A DNA stretch of 64,000 bases from Panonychus citri. Lineage: Eukaryota; Arthropoda; Arachnida; Trombidiformes; Tetranychidae. Positions within the stretch are counted from its first letter, which is position 1; every line of letters starts with the position of its first letter. The stretch covers positions 248,001 to 312,000 of the forward strand of contig NW_026515501.1 in assembly GCF_014898815.1 (NCBI RefSeq). Reading direction: 5' to 3'. Under the pieces are notes generated by a model, which saw only the letters and a list, made by a program, of their open reading frames with translations, did no database searches and was not told the DNA's origin. Shown in pieces: positions 14,777 through 29,087 of the stretch. The position numbers and the translations under genes were made by a program.

Positions 14777-17700
14777 ATCATTGAAATCATCATGAAAATT
14801 ATCATTAATATTACATGATAATCATTAGCATTATTTATTTCATTCAATTCATTTCATTTGGTTGCTATTTTTACCTTGATCAATGTTAGTATTTTTGTTA
14901 TTAAATTTGATCAACAACTTGTTATTTTAATTGAGATATCAAATTTGATTCATTAATCTAATGATTGTCGTTTACTATTACTCTTTAATCATCGTATTAA
15001 AATTTAAATCATTAATGTAAATGATTGTTTCTTATTATTACCAATGGTCAGTACATGTTGGGTCAATTACTTCAAAAATATGAATACAAACCTTGAATTT
15101 TGAATTGTTTTTTCTTGCTTGGTATATATGAAGTTTTCATCATAATCAACAGGCTATATTACTAATTGTATCTTTGCATGATTGGCAAACAATCAACAAC
15201 AATTAAGATGTAAGAATATCAAATGTTATTATTGATGAAATGATTAAGACACACACTCCTTATTAAACCATCATTCTAATTACTGAATGGTCAGAATCAT
15301 CCGCATCTTCATCATTAATCCCACATCTTTTCTGGTTCCGTATCAATTGAATATTCAATTAGCTTTTTATTGATCAATCCAATTGAGTTAATTATCGTCT
15401 CTTGTCTTCCTCCTCCTCCTTCAACCTTACCTGTAATAACATCACGTGATAATTAACTCTTAATGATGATTGTTGATCACCATCATCATCACAATAATTA
15501 TCATGAAAACCACATCACAATTAAGAAAACAGCAGCAAAGTATAATAATAACATCATTAGATTTGATAATGAAAATTGAGCTGATTAACTTAAATTTTTT
15601 GTTTTGTTTTCAAGATCATTTTATTAAATTAATGATATTTAATTCAGTTTAAATTTTGATTTAAAGCAATTAAACTTTTGATTGCACTTTTCTTATACTT
15701 TTACAATGATTAACATCCTACATGATTGTTTAAATCAACTTTAAGTTAATTTTTTATTTCATCTTAACTGTTAATTGCATTATTATCACAATCAATTTAT
15801 ATGATGATGATGATGATTACTACTTAATTAAATGATAACTTCATTCAAACACATTTAGAATAAATTTTTTTGCTTTCACAATTAACTTACCCGGTAATTA
15901 AAGTTTCCAATTGGTTAAGTTAATTAGCTTGAGGGGACAGACAGAAATGACAATCAAAGCTTTGTCTTTATTGTGATTTAATGTAAATGTTAATATCAAC
16001 GGCAGATATTGAATATCTTCCTGTGGATAAATATATTATAATTCAAGGTAATTCCTCTCAATCAGCTGAGAAAGTTCAGAGAAACCGGAAATAGAATGTT
16101 TAGATTTTCATTCTTCATTCTTAGAGATATTGAGAGCGAAAAAAATTTTCTCAAGTTTGTTTGAGTTTCCAATTGAAAGTCAAGTAATATTTCATATCCA
16201 ACAAGTGACACTGAGAGTGGGGATGATACAGAAATGAATACCACCACCACCGACATTTAAGGCTTAATAGTTATATTATACATGGAAACAAGAGAAATAC
16301 ATATATGAATTACCATTTGGAAGAAATAAGTTATCATGAATCCTGAATTATCGATTCAGTGTTATCATTGATAATAAAAGTTTCTCACAACAACTACCAC
16401 TTCCACCTACACACATACCCCACCCTGAAGGTTCCTCTCTCTCTCTTTCTCATCCTTTGTTCATGTGTATATTTTGTATTCTATCAACGACAATCAATCG
16501 ATGGATTAACCAGAAAGAACCTAATGTATATCAATTTAACAAAGAACTGACTATGGATAAAAAGAAGATAAGGAAGAGAGAGAGAGACTCTCTCTCTCTC
16601 TCTCTCTTCACTTATCTTATTCCTCTTCTTCATCTCTTTCTTTTCTTACTCTAGTCTCACATTTCACTTTTCTCTGTACATAAACAGTTTCTCATCCATT
16701 CTTGTTACTCAGTTGTTGTTGTTTCTATTTCTCTGGTTGCTGTTGTTGTCGGTGTTGATGTTAAAGATGAAGATGAAGGATGATAAGGATGAAGATGAGG
16801 ATGAGGATGTAATAGAGTAAAAAAAGATATCACTTTTGGATGAGAATTTTTTTTATCTTTTTCTTCATCTTATCTTGTTTTCTTTTCTTCTTCTTCTTCT
16901 TCATCATCTATTTTTACTCTTCCACCCTCTAACCACCTCCACAGACAAACTTTCAATTTCCACCATGAACATAATCATCATCGTCATCATATCTTCAAGT
17001 AATCATGTTGTAATCAACTGTATTAGTTACATTATTTGATTCATCATCGCCATGTAATCATCAGTTGATCGTCTAATTGAAATAAATGATTCCAATGATA
17101 AATCAACAATAATAATATGGAAACAATTGAAATCTAATGTTTACTTTTTTTCTAGTTCTTGTTTATCCAATCACTTTTCCAAACAATGATTAATTGTTAA
17201 TTTAATTTGTTACAATAAAGCTACAATTACATTAAGAAGCTAATTGTTGTTCATTTTGTTTAATCATCTCTTTTTTTTATTAAATTGAGATTAATTGTAG
17301 ATTAACTTGATTGTTATGAAATCTTAAGATGAGACAAAAATTAATTAATCTCAAATAACTTTACATAGTTTATTGTTGATTAACAAGATAATCCAATGGT
17401 AAACTTAAAACAATCAATCAATTAGCTACTTTTACTTGTTAAACTAATCAAAGTTTTCAATCAAAATCTTTCAACATGATTAACTAATTTAAAGATTCAG
17501 ATGATTATCAATTAAATGTCATAGTGATTAACATTTGGTGTATGTGTTGATTTCTCACCATGAAAATAACAAAAAGTTCATTGAAACTTATCATCTAATT
17601 AACTTAATCAATGAAGGTGATTGTTGTTGTTAATCATTTTAATAGATTCACACCTTCAATGGAAACAATTAACTTTCAAACATACAAACAAACAAAATGA

Positions 17701-20589
17701 TTAAACCAACAATTGGACGGAAAATTTGTTCAAAAGTAAATCAAATAAATTAATTGTTGAGCAATTAAATTTGATTGAATTTTGTATGGAAAAAAGTTAA
17801 TATTGAAAAGGTAAAGAAAAACTTATCATTGTGATTTCCTTAATTGTGATCAATAACAATCAAAAGTTGTTATTATTACCAAGATGATGGTAAGGGAGGA
17901 TAAGGTAAAAGGAAGTGAACAATAAATTGACAGGTAAACGACAATATTATCATGACAATTAAAGGTAAATTGTTGCAAGCAATTTAAATGCAAAAATGCA
18001 AACAGATTTTGAGAAACTCTTGAATCCCTTATACTAACATACATAAAGATTTATCAATTTAATTTGATGCAAACCTTACATGCTGGACAATGTCCAGTGT
18101 GTGTCAGGTAAGCACAATGATACCATGATAATGACACCAACATCTCCTCCAACAACAACTACACAGAGTGAGAGAGAGAAAGAAAGATAAACAACAAATA
18201 GTCATTGTTAAGATATGGAAGATAAATGAAGATGAAAAGAAAAGAAGAAGATGAAAAAATAATAATATCATTGTCAACGAATTGTATCTAATTCCTAACC
18301 TTTTACCACCTTCTCCCCTCCCATTTACCTCCTTCATCTTTATTATCATCATCACCTTTGTGTGTGTCATGAGAGAGAAAGAGAAAGAGAGAAGAAGAAA
18401 ACTCTTACTTTATCTTCATCCCTCATCCTCATCTTTATCTTTTTCTTTTCCTCTTCTCACCTTCCATATTCATTCAAATTGAGATTCTTACCTTTCCTTT
18501 CACACTAAATACAATATATTAAGAACTCATAATAACAGTAACAACAAAAGGTAAAGGCTATTGTTACCATCAGCACTTTGGCTCTTTCCAGCCTCCATCT
18601 TTTGACTTTAAACATTCAATCAACACATTGAACACACATACAAACACATCGAGTCCTTGTCCAAGTGATAATTTTAATCTTGAGATTGAAAACACTTCTA
18701 CACACTGGACTTTGTCCACTTGCAAATGTTATTCTAGCCTTTTGATTATCATTACAATCAACACCTTTTAGCTTTTGATAACTTTTTACCTGCTGTTGTA
18801 ATTATATCTCATTGATGATCACTTTGCATTCATAAACACAAATATTAGTAAACAATTTAGTTTATCACAATAAGATATTTATCATAATGATCATTTAAAC
18901 TTTCTCTTTCTCTCTATTTTTTTGAAGGACTTGAAACTTTTTCAATACAAAATGATAAAAGTTCAAATTGTTGAGTATCTCTTGAAAAAAAAATCCTCTT
19001 GAAACTTTACAAAAGTTACAGGGTAACATTAAAAAATAAGATAAGTTGTACAGTCTCTTGACAATTTGTTTACGTGCTGATGTTTTTGTTGTCCTTTTTG
19101 TTATTGAATATCTTGTAATTGAAATGAAATTATCATTGTGATGATTTAATGGGAATGCTAAATACACTTGGAAACAGTAAAGATTCAAGTGTCATAATGA
19201 TAAAAATAAGTTCTGGGAGAGGAATTGTTGATGTTGATTGAAGGGGGAGATGGAGTGGGTGATGATGATGAAAAAAGATGAAGAATATGAAGAAGAATGA
19301 AACTTTTCTTTCTGTTATGATAAAAAGAGAAAGAAAGGAAAAAAAATAAAGAAAAAGAAGAAAATTTCATCTCATCTCTTCATCTTAGAATTGAATAGCA
19401 TGATGATGATGACATTTCATGATGATAATCAACATTCTTATCATATTATGGTTGAAATTATCATCTTTCTCTTTCAAGGTAACATTTATAAGATACCTTT
19501 TTGTTACCTAATGGATTCTCATTAAGCTTTCCGAAGGAAAAAATGAGATCTGATTGTATTTCATGATAGAATTGAGTTTAGGTGATAAAGAAAATAATAT
19601 TAATAAAAATCACCATCAAGGAATAATATCCAATGTGTTAACTTTTCAATAGGGATTTCAATGAATTCATCATGATGATGAGTGTGGGAGGATGAAATTC
19701 ATTATCATCTTTTATATTTATTACATTTTGATATTCAGGTTATTATATAAAAAAAACCAGTTAACTTACATTGGAAAACAATAGATTTGAATTTACCGTT
19801 ACCAGAGTTAAGGTCAAGCCAAATATTGAATGAGAAAATGTTGACTGACCATCAACTATAACATAAATTCATTATATTTACAATAGATGATAATTCATGA
19901 AGTTTCAACGTGCTGAATGAAAATTAATTTACAATTTAAATTCAACAACAATGCGAAAAGTTTAATAAATAAAAAGACATCAACAGATTAAATTCATTTA
20001 CATGATTTGTTAATAAAACATCAAAGGGAACTATGTTTTCACCCTGAAACTATTATAAAGGTAATAATTTACACCCAAATGATGATGAAAACAAATTGTG
20101 AAACAATGAAATTGTTGAGATACATTAATGCGATTTACCTCAAGTTGTTTCTTTTTGTTCATGTCAAAGAGAAATAAAAAACAAATATTACCTAAGGTGA
20201 AGTGTTACCCATGATAATGAACTTTTTTTCCTGCGGAAAATGTGAAAATGATGAAAAAGGAAAAGATATTCAAGGAAACGAAAGTTACAATTGTAAACTT
20301 ATTTTCACTTTCTCTATCTCTCATTAACAGAAAAAGAACTTTTTTTCTCTGTCCCCTGAAAATGAACTTTTTTATTCTTATAACACTTTACACTCTCTCA
20401 GTTGAATTTCATCATTTTTATCAGAATCTCACTCAACCACCACGCTCTCTCCCAGTTTTGTACTCATTTATGTCGATGTGATTGTAATAATAAAATTCAA
20501 TTTATAACTTAGACGTGGCTCTCAAATCGTCTTCATGATGATAATTTCTCCCTCTCTCCCAATCTCTTTGTTTTTATTTCTTTTTCTCC

Positions 20590-20592
<3 letters not shown>

Positions 20593-20653
<61 letters not shown>
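20593..20653. repeat. Long (CT)n microsatellite
   Basis: About 30 uninterrupted CT units, the longest simple repeat in the window. Likely polymorphic and a potential assembly weak point. Confidence 0.95.
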
Positions 20654-20656
<3 letters not shown>

Positions 20657-23600
20657 CTTCATCATCTTCATCCTTCATCTTATCTAGTAAACTTATCTTG
20701 TTATTATTTATCCAAATCACGATCTCTCCGTTTTCCTAATCATTAACATTGGACTATTATTGTTACCTTTTTTTTAGTTATTACGATTACAATCAACCAT
20801 TTGTTGTATTATTATTATGATTTAACATTGATTTAGATTTATTATCATTTGTATTAATCAAGGATAACACTGGAAACAAATTGTTATTCATTAGTGATTA
20901 GTTAATCATAATAATAATGATAATCTATTCATCTGATATATATTACAGTGTGAATCGTGATTAACCAACAAAATTCAAATCAACTGTTAATCAATGTTTT
21001 CTAGTTAACATTTTGTTTTACTTAATAAATTCAATAATCAATTGTAATCATATTGAAACTGGATTAGTTTTGATTTTCACAATTTGTATCATCCATTGAT
21101 AATATTTAAATACTTTAGCCATTAATCAACATTTCAATTGTTACGATTAAATGTTATTAGGGTCATCATCATCATCCAATGGAAGGTTAAACTAAGTGAT
21201 TAGTTGATTACGATTCACCCAATTAAACATAAATTTACTTGGTTTACTATTAATAAACAATTCATACCTTCATTTATGATTAATATTAAAGTGTCCAATT
21301 ATTTTCACTTTCAGGTCCAATAATTGTTGATTGTGTTACCCATTAAATACATCATGTTGAAGGTTAATTATCATTATAAGTGTTTGGGGACAGATGATAA
21401 GTGTAACAATTATTAATATTAATGGTAATTAAAATTGATTGTAATCAACAAGATGAGAGAGAGAGAGAGAGCACAAAGTTATCAAACAAATGAATAACCC
21501 AAAGGAACCAGAAAAATATAATGGAAAAAGTTTAACACCTTAAAAAAAAAGTTTCCTTGTTGATTGAACCTGAACCAGGTAATCATGTTGTTGAATATAA
21601 CAAATTAGTGATTCAAGGTAATTAAATCAAATTGTTTGTATACATATATTGGTGAACTTACTTTGGGTGAACTTTTAAAAGGAGAGTGGGGTTTTCTTGG
21701 GGTGGTGTTTAGCTTATACACACTCGCCGGTGTATTCATTTGATAAAATGATGGTGATGATGATTATAAGGTAAATTTTTCTTGTTACATGTAAAAAAAG
21801 GTTACCTGTTGGATGAGAAGTGCTGGTTATTTGGTTACCTTTTTTGTTTCTTAGGCTTTGGGTTCTCTCTCAATGGTAAACGGGTTTTTCAAGGTTCTAT
21901 CGTGCCAGTTCATCACACTAACCCTAAAAACAAATATCTCGAGAGTGAAGATAATGCAAACTTTTATCATACCTTTGAGGCTCATCATCATCATCATCAT
22001 CATCTTTCATCTTGAAAGTTTATCATCATCTCTTTAATTTTATCATTAGGCTTTTCTTTTTCAAGAACTTGTAATACATAATCAAAGTTAATTGTTGTAA
22101 CATTTAAGCTTCTCATGAGTGTTGAATGTTTTTCATTACAATTGAAATTGATTCCATTAGTTGGATTGGTTAAATTGGTTTAACATTGATCACCAATTAA
22201 CTTGATTATCTATATTTTTCTATTAATTTACTTTTATATAAATTGTTTGGTGTCTTGGGTGTAAATGTTTATTAGTTAATTGTTTGATTTTTTTTCTTTC
22301 CTCTTTCTTGTTACTGTTTAAATCAAATTCAATTGATTTATTTTCAGTCTCTCTTTGGGTTACCTTGTGAGCGGTTTGTGGTTAGGAGATTGTGAGGTTA
22401 ATTGTTAACATAAGGAGGAATTGATTAACTTGTTATATTTGTCATATGGACATTAAATCGTTGAAATCATTTTTAAATCAGTTTCTAATTCACTTAGTTT
22501 GATTATTATCATTATTATATATCAAACAAAATAAAATCTCAAACAGGGATAACTTTTTCACTTGATTAACCACCCACACCCCTCTCACCCTGTACAAATA
22601 TATATACAGATGAATGTTTACAATATCATAGTATTAGAGATGAGGATGATCAAGAGGAGGATGAGGATGGAGAGAGAGAGAGAGAAACGAAACTGTTTCT
22701 ATTAGAAAAAGAAACTTTTTCTTTTCTTCTTCTCATCTATGATACATTTTCACAATCAAAACTAAACATTTGGATACTTTTTAAAGTTTATATGAGCTGA
22801 ATGGAAAAGAAAGTGGGAGATGATGGAGATAATAATGAAGATGAAGATGAAGACGAGAGAGTGTTAATACTTTGTCACAAAAGGTGAGAAAAAGGTAAAT
22901 TTGTTTAGGTGCAATGAGTTAGGGAAAATTAGAAAAGAATAGAGAAAAGAGAAGAAAAAAAGAAGAGGAAGATTAAGAAATAGTTGATTGTAATAGTTGC
23001 TTAGGATACTCTTTAAACTATTAACACTATTTAACAGGGAACATGAATGTTTGTTGTTTACCATGGACACAATTTACGTTCCAATGAGTTTGTTGTTATC
23101 ATGTTAACCCGGAAATTGGGCACAGATCAAAATATTTTTGCATTACAAGGAGTTTGAAGTTACCTGGGTGAGAGAAAAGAGAGTGGGGGAGAAGGAGAAA
23201 CACTTTGAGATTTAAGGTGAGATGAGAAAGAAAGAAGATGCAAGATAAAAGAGGGAGGGTCAGGGTTATGCTGCTAAAGGTAAAAACTATTCAGTTTCAT
23301 CATCTTCTCTCTCTCTCGTCTTGGTTTTCTTTTTAATTCTCTTTCATTTTCTCTCTGATTATTATTATGATGATGATGTTGATCACGATAATGTTATAAC
23401 CTTGGCAATTCCTCAACTCTCAATGGTTCAATGAGTCTTTTCACTTTTTCCAACTTTCTCCATCTTCCTTTTTTTTGCTTTACTTTTCTCACCTATGGAA
23501 GATGCTGATGATAATAATTTTTTTTTATTATTCTTTTGCATTGTATTCACTTGACAACTTTATTTTTCCTCTTTCTTTTTTCTTTTTGTCTTCCTCTTAT

Positions 23601-24923
23601 TTTTCTGGGGTTTTATCCTGGTCACCATTTGACAATTTCTTTGCTTTTTCTTGAACCAGATTCACTTGATAAAAAGTCCGATTGCTTTATGAAATTATCA
23701 CATAATCAGTTAGGAAGAGGGAGACAGAGAGAGAGAGAGAGAGCTTATCACACTAAATTACAATAAAAGAAGATGAAGATGGTTTTGTGAATGAGAACAT
23801 TGGATTGGGGACAAAAGGCCTAAGGTTAAGGTTACATTAAAGTGTGAATTGATTGAGAATCGCGATAAATATTAGTATATGAATTTGAAAGGAATGGTAA
23901 GACTTTTTTTTCTTTCGCTTTCTTTATCTTTGATTTTTAAAGTAGATAAAAATTGAACAGGTTTTTATATATACTTATATATATATAGTTATATACATTT
24001 TTATACTTATATACAGCCAGAGAGAGAGAGAGAAATTAATTTTTGTGAGGCACTTTTCAATATATCGTGTGAGCATCTTAAGAGAGAGAGAGGGACCTTC
24101 TTTTGTTTGATGTCTTTTTGGTGGTGGTAGTGGTGGTGGTTTTTTTTTCTTTTCTCCAGGAGAAAACGATTAGACGGCTTGTAGAAGATCTGGAGACCAG
24201 ATATTATTGATGAGGACCTGTGATGGTTATCAGATTTTCTTCTGGCTTCTTTTTCCTTTTAGCTTTTCTTTCATCTCCTTCTTGTGAAAGAGACACATTT
24301 TTGTCTGATGTTCCTTTTTGCTCTTTTTTTCTCCATACAATCTGGTTTTTTTTTCTGTTGATGTTGTTGTGAAATTGATGATGGTGATGATGATATTGGA
24401 AAAGAAGGTATCTCCTCCAGTCAGACTTTTTTCCTAATCTTGGTGATTGAGAGATAAATTAAAGGAGGTGAGAGATGCACAGCACAAGTGATTGAAAATC
24501 CTCTGAACTTGAAACTTGAGTCTACATGAAGACTGTGGACTGATGAGCTTGAAACAACAGTAGATGATATTTTCTCCATTAACATGAGATTGTATGAACT
24601 GGAAATTAATATAAACTATTTTGATCTTTTGAAGATAAATTTCAATGGATATAAAAAACACTCTTTGTACGTCTTGTTGATGAAAAAATAGCCATCCAAT
24701 CGGTATGTAGATTTAGAGTTTTCTTTGTTTACAACTCATGTTAACAGAAAATACATCATTCGGCTTATCGTTTATCTGCACAAAAGTTATTTCATGACCA
24801 AATTTCGAGCTCCTTCTGATTCTTTTGCTGTATTGATGTGATCATTTTTGTTCTGGTTATTTACACGATTATTTACACTCTTATTTATATTATATAATTG
24901 TATGAACTTGACTTAGAAAAATC

Positions 24924-27913
24924 TCAACATTTTCTCCATTCGTTTCTCACATTTCGAAGATCATCGTTGAAAACACTTCCTCTTGTGGTGTGGATGAGTG
25001 AATGAGTATGTGCAAGTGGATTAAGATGTTTGTGTATTGTTTCAGGACTTGCATGATGAGCCCTAGAGCTTTCACCCTTGAAGAAGAAGTTAATTATGAG
25101 AATCACAATGAAAATGACAACAATTATAACCAAAAGTGCTCCACTGATAACAAATATCGGGACAAAGTTTTCAACTTGGAACCTTTGAGCTAACATCTTA
25201 CGTGCTGAAAGATTGGTGCACGATGAGATGTTAAATTTGGGCAGTAATGGAATACCTGAAGTTTCATTATAATAACATTCCATGTACCTGGCATCGGAAA
25301 TAAGATGAACCTTTGAATGAACCCAATCAAGAGCGGGCTCAATATAGTGACACTCACATGACCATGGATTTGCGGCCATTTTAATGGTCATCAGGTGTGA
25401 ATTAAGATTGAAATTCCAGATTTCAAAATCAACGATGTAATTGTGATCAATGTGGAGAATTTGTAATAAAGTCAAGGCAGCAAAGGTATTGTTGGCAATA
25501 GTTGAGATTCGATTATGATCAAGGTATAATTCTGTTAAATTAACAAGGCGTTCAAATTCATATCCATGGAGGGTAATTAGCCGATTGTGAGATAAGTTCA
25601 AAACCTCAAGGGCTATGAGGCCATTGAAGGTGCGGTTGTTGATGGTGTAGATGTTACTATTGTTTAGGTGGAGGATTTTCATATATTTACGGCCAATAAA
25701 GGTGTGGCTAGAGAGAGATGGAATGTCATTACCGTCTAGGTGAAGCTCAGTTGCATCCATTGGTATCCTTGGTGGTACCACTGTATGACCATTGGCACTA
25801 CAATCAACACTATTGGTATTCCAAGCTTGATCGTAGTAACAAACACAATTTTCTGGACACATCATTTCACAGTCACAAGCATCAAAATCACAACAATGGC
25901 ATAAAGCAAAACAATGGCTCTTATAAGTACACAAGAAATTTGATGAATCAGCTTGAACTAATGGCATGGGAGATACTTTCTTCTTGAAAGCAAAGTCACA
26001 CATTATATGATTAACATCAACAATTTTAGGATATTGTCGAGATTCATCTGTGGTGATCATCTTTTGTAACCATTCAATGTTACAATCACACCTGAATGGA
26101 TTTTTCGATATATTAAATTCAGGTAATGGTCGACGTAAAGCGACTTTACTTAAACGTAGAGCATTTTGATGTAAAGTGTTAAGTCGATTACTGGTTAGAT
26201 CAACTCGAGTTAAATTTTGTTTACCCAAAAAGGTTGATGGGTCGATACGGTTGATTAAATTATTATTAAGTAAGATCACTTCAATACCATTGGGTAAAGA
26301 TGCTTTGGAAAGGTGAGTTATCTTATTAAAAGATGCATCAAGAGTTTTTAAACGAAGTGACGATTGAAGTTCATAGAGATTTTCTAAACTGTCAATTAGA
26401 TTATCGTGTATATCTAACCACTGTAAACCATAAGGAACGTGAGCATAATCAAACCAGGCAATCTTGTTTGCTGATATGTTGAGCATCAGTAAATCTCTTA
26501 AACCATTGAAAAGTTCATTTATATTGGATAAACTATTTGAATCAAGACGAAGTACATGAAGATCTGGAACATCGATGAATGTAGACTCTTCTATCGCTTC
26601 AATTCGATTAGCGGCCAAATTGATGATCCGTAGAAAAGGTAGATCGGCAAAAACACCACGTGAAAGGTTACCAATTTGATTACCTTCCAAATCAAGACTG
26701 TACAGTTGAGCATTACCTTGATATGATGCGTTACCAATTTCACTTATTGAATTATAAGATAAATCTAAATTTCGTAATGAGTGTGTCCATAACATGGCTC
26801 CTGGAACAGTTTTCTTTAACCAATTGTGAGATAAATTAAGATCCATTAAGCTTGTTAGATTACGAAATATTTCATTATGAATTTGTTCAATTCGATTATG
26901 GTCAAGATGTAAACTTGGTAGCTTTTTGAGACCAGTAAAACATTCTGCTGAGTCCAATTTGTTTAGATGATTATAACTAAGGACTAGTTGTTGAAGATTA
27001 TTTAAAGATGAGAATGCATTATCAGCAATACTTTCAATCTTATTGTGATGGAGATATAAAGCTTCAAGGCGGGTTTGAGCTCTAAAGGTTGTTGAATCAA
27101 TCTTATTTAATTGATTGTAACTTAAATCAAGAGTCACTAAAGAGGTAAGATCAGCAAAAGTGTCAACATTAATCCAATTGTTGGCTATCTCATTGTGGCT
27201 CATATTAAGTATATGAATCCATTGGAGTCCATTGAATTGAAGTGGTGGTAATACAGAAATACTGTTATTTTGAAGGTATAATTCACGAAGTGAACTTTTA
27301 ATTGGGGTAAAAAATCCTGGTGGAAGGGCAACAAGCTCGTTATTGGACAGATCAAGTAAGGCTAATTCACTGAGTCCATTAAGAGAAGATTCTTCTGCTC
27401 GTGAGATACGATTATTATTAAGCCGAAGAACCTTAAGATGTGTCAAGGTAGAAAAGCCTCGATCAGTTAAAACTTTGAGACGATTGTAAGATAAATCCAA
27501 TTGGCTTGTAGAATTAACTGAACAATGGGACCAACTAGAGTTTTGACCACTACCATTATTATTATTATTATTGTTATTGTTTTAGATGAAGATGAAGATG
27601 AACGTTTAACAGAAGATGAAAATCCAATGGATACTACATCGGTGAACAAATTATTGGAAAGATTGATGACAGCTAAGTTGGAAAGTTGGCAGAAAAGCTC
27701 ATCAGGAACAGAAGACATCCCATTGAAAGAAAGATCAATACTTTCCAATGGTCGATTACCATCTTGAATCAGCTCGGAAGATGGAGATAAAGATGATGGT
27801 AAAATAGATGATGAAGATGATGAATAACAATCAACAACTTTAACAACAATTAATCCAAGATTGTTGGTCCAAAAGAGTAATAACAACAATAGTAAATAGT
27901 TAATGGATTGCAT
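24924..27913 (-). CDS. Long Toll-type leucine-rich receptor (Toll-6/7/8/18w-like) lacking a TIR domain; apparent 1-nt frameshift
   Basis: Single-pass membrane receptor. The ATG at 27,913 begins a signal peptide (hydrophobic to about residue 28). It is followed by about twenty leucine-rich repeats, then an LRR C-terminal cap (NPFRCDCNIEWLQ). Next come the paired cysteine modules CFALCHCCDFDACDCEM and CPENCVCYYDQAW, which are diagnostic of long Tolls. Further repeats, a second cap (NPWSCECHYIEPALDW) and a transmembrane segment (FVPIFVISGALLVIIVVIF) follow. The cytoplasmic tail is only about 50 residues and ends ...NVRNEWRKC-stop; there is no TIR domain. Near 27,590 the frame changes inside a Ser/Lys/Asn-rich stretch between the first and following repeats: the upstream frame ends in poly-Ser, the downstream frame starts in poly-Asn after a stop codon. 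One extra A in the run of four As would join them. Total length would be about 996 residues. Long Tolls act in epithelial cell sorting, axis elongation and neural wiring. Confidence 0.88.
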
Positions 27914-29047
27914 GGTACATAATATTATAAAAATCTATTCACTCTCTTCTAGTTTCAAGTTAGTTATTATCATGGTGTCCATTTGAAAACAAAAAGAAAA
28001 GAAAACACAAAAATTTAGATCACCGAAAAGAGAAAATCACCAAATGGATACAATGGACACTTTTAACATCACATCACCTTTTAGTTAAAAAGTCTAAACA
28101 CTGTGTATATTTTCATTTTCAACTACACTGAGAGAGAGAGAGAATGGAACACAAAAAATGACGCAAAGTATAAAGAGTCAAGACCAAAACTAAACTTGAA
28201 AAACGAGAAACTGAAAGATAATAAAGGAAAAGAGAATAGAAGAAAAATGTTCTCTTCTCTCTTGCGCAAGTGCAGTTCGCTAATATTTTTTTCTTTCCAA
28301 CAGGTTATCACTTCCATCTATTGAAGAAAAGATCTACTATTTGTTTTTTTTTTTTTGTTTTCAACAATTTCATTTGTCTTGCTTTCGATAGCATTTACTC
28401 AGTATAGAACTTTTTTCTCCAACAACTTTAACCATCGATTTGGTTGGAAAAGAAAATTTCATATATCAATTATTTCTTTTCTTTTCTCTGATTTTGGAGA
28501 AAAAAGTTTCTATTGGTTATCGATCTCTGAATTTTTTTTTTCGAATTCATTATTAGAACTTTTTTACTTTTACCTTCTCTTTACTTCAGTTAATTATATC
28601 AAGTTGAAGTAATTTACTGATCAAATAAAGAGAAAGAGAGAGAGAGAGAGAAAGGGAGAGATTGGACAAAGAAAACTTAAATTCAATCAACAACAAACAA
28701 ACAATCAACTGCAAAAGGAAACAATTAAATTAAACTGACCCGAACTGACCATCATCAAAATAATTGAGAAGGAAAAAAATGTTCAAGATAAATAATCAAC
28801 AATCTTGATCATCCTTCTCATCCTCCTCCTCCATCAACACAATACAATTAAAGTATGACCAAAATAAACATTATTACCTTTCACCAGGTAGCCTTGTGTG
28901 TCCACTTGCTTGACCAGCGGCAAGAAGCAAGCAAAACTAATATATATATATTTTAATAGTCCATCTACTACAATCCCTATCAATTGATAATATTTTTCCC
29001 ACTCTAAGTTCACTCTAATTGTTATTAAATTACCAGGTAGACCAAAG

Positions 29048-29087
<40 letters not shown>

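Larger units (their letters stand above)
12380..24923. other. Gene-free, microsatellite-rich intergenic region
   Basis: No coding region is supported on either strand. Open frames such as 13,768-14,157 are translations of (GA)n and (GAT)n repeats flanked by AT-rich DNA. I looked specifically on the minus strand for a TIR-domain exon that could belong to the Toll-like gene at 24,924-27,913 and saw none. Simple repeats stand out at 12,553, 13,686, 13,874, 14,161, 14,748 and 20,593. A short CpG-containing island lies at about 13,595-13,680. Confidence 0.6.

Noticed and set aside
27540..27620. Short intron explaining the frame change in the Toll-like gene
   Set aside because: Available acceptors (GGTAG, CTCTAG, CAAG) all require a phase-2 donor, and no reasonable phase-2 GT exists upstream. 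A single-base indel is simpler.
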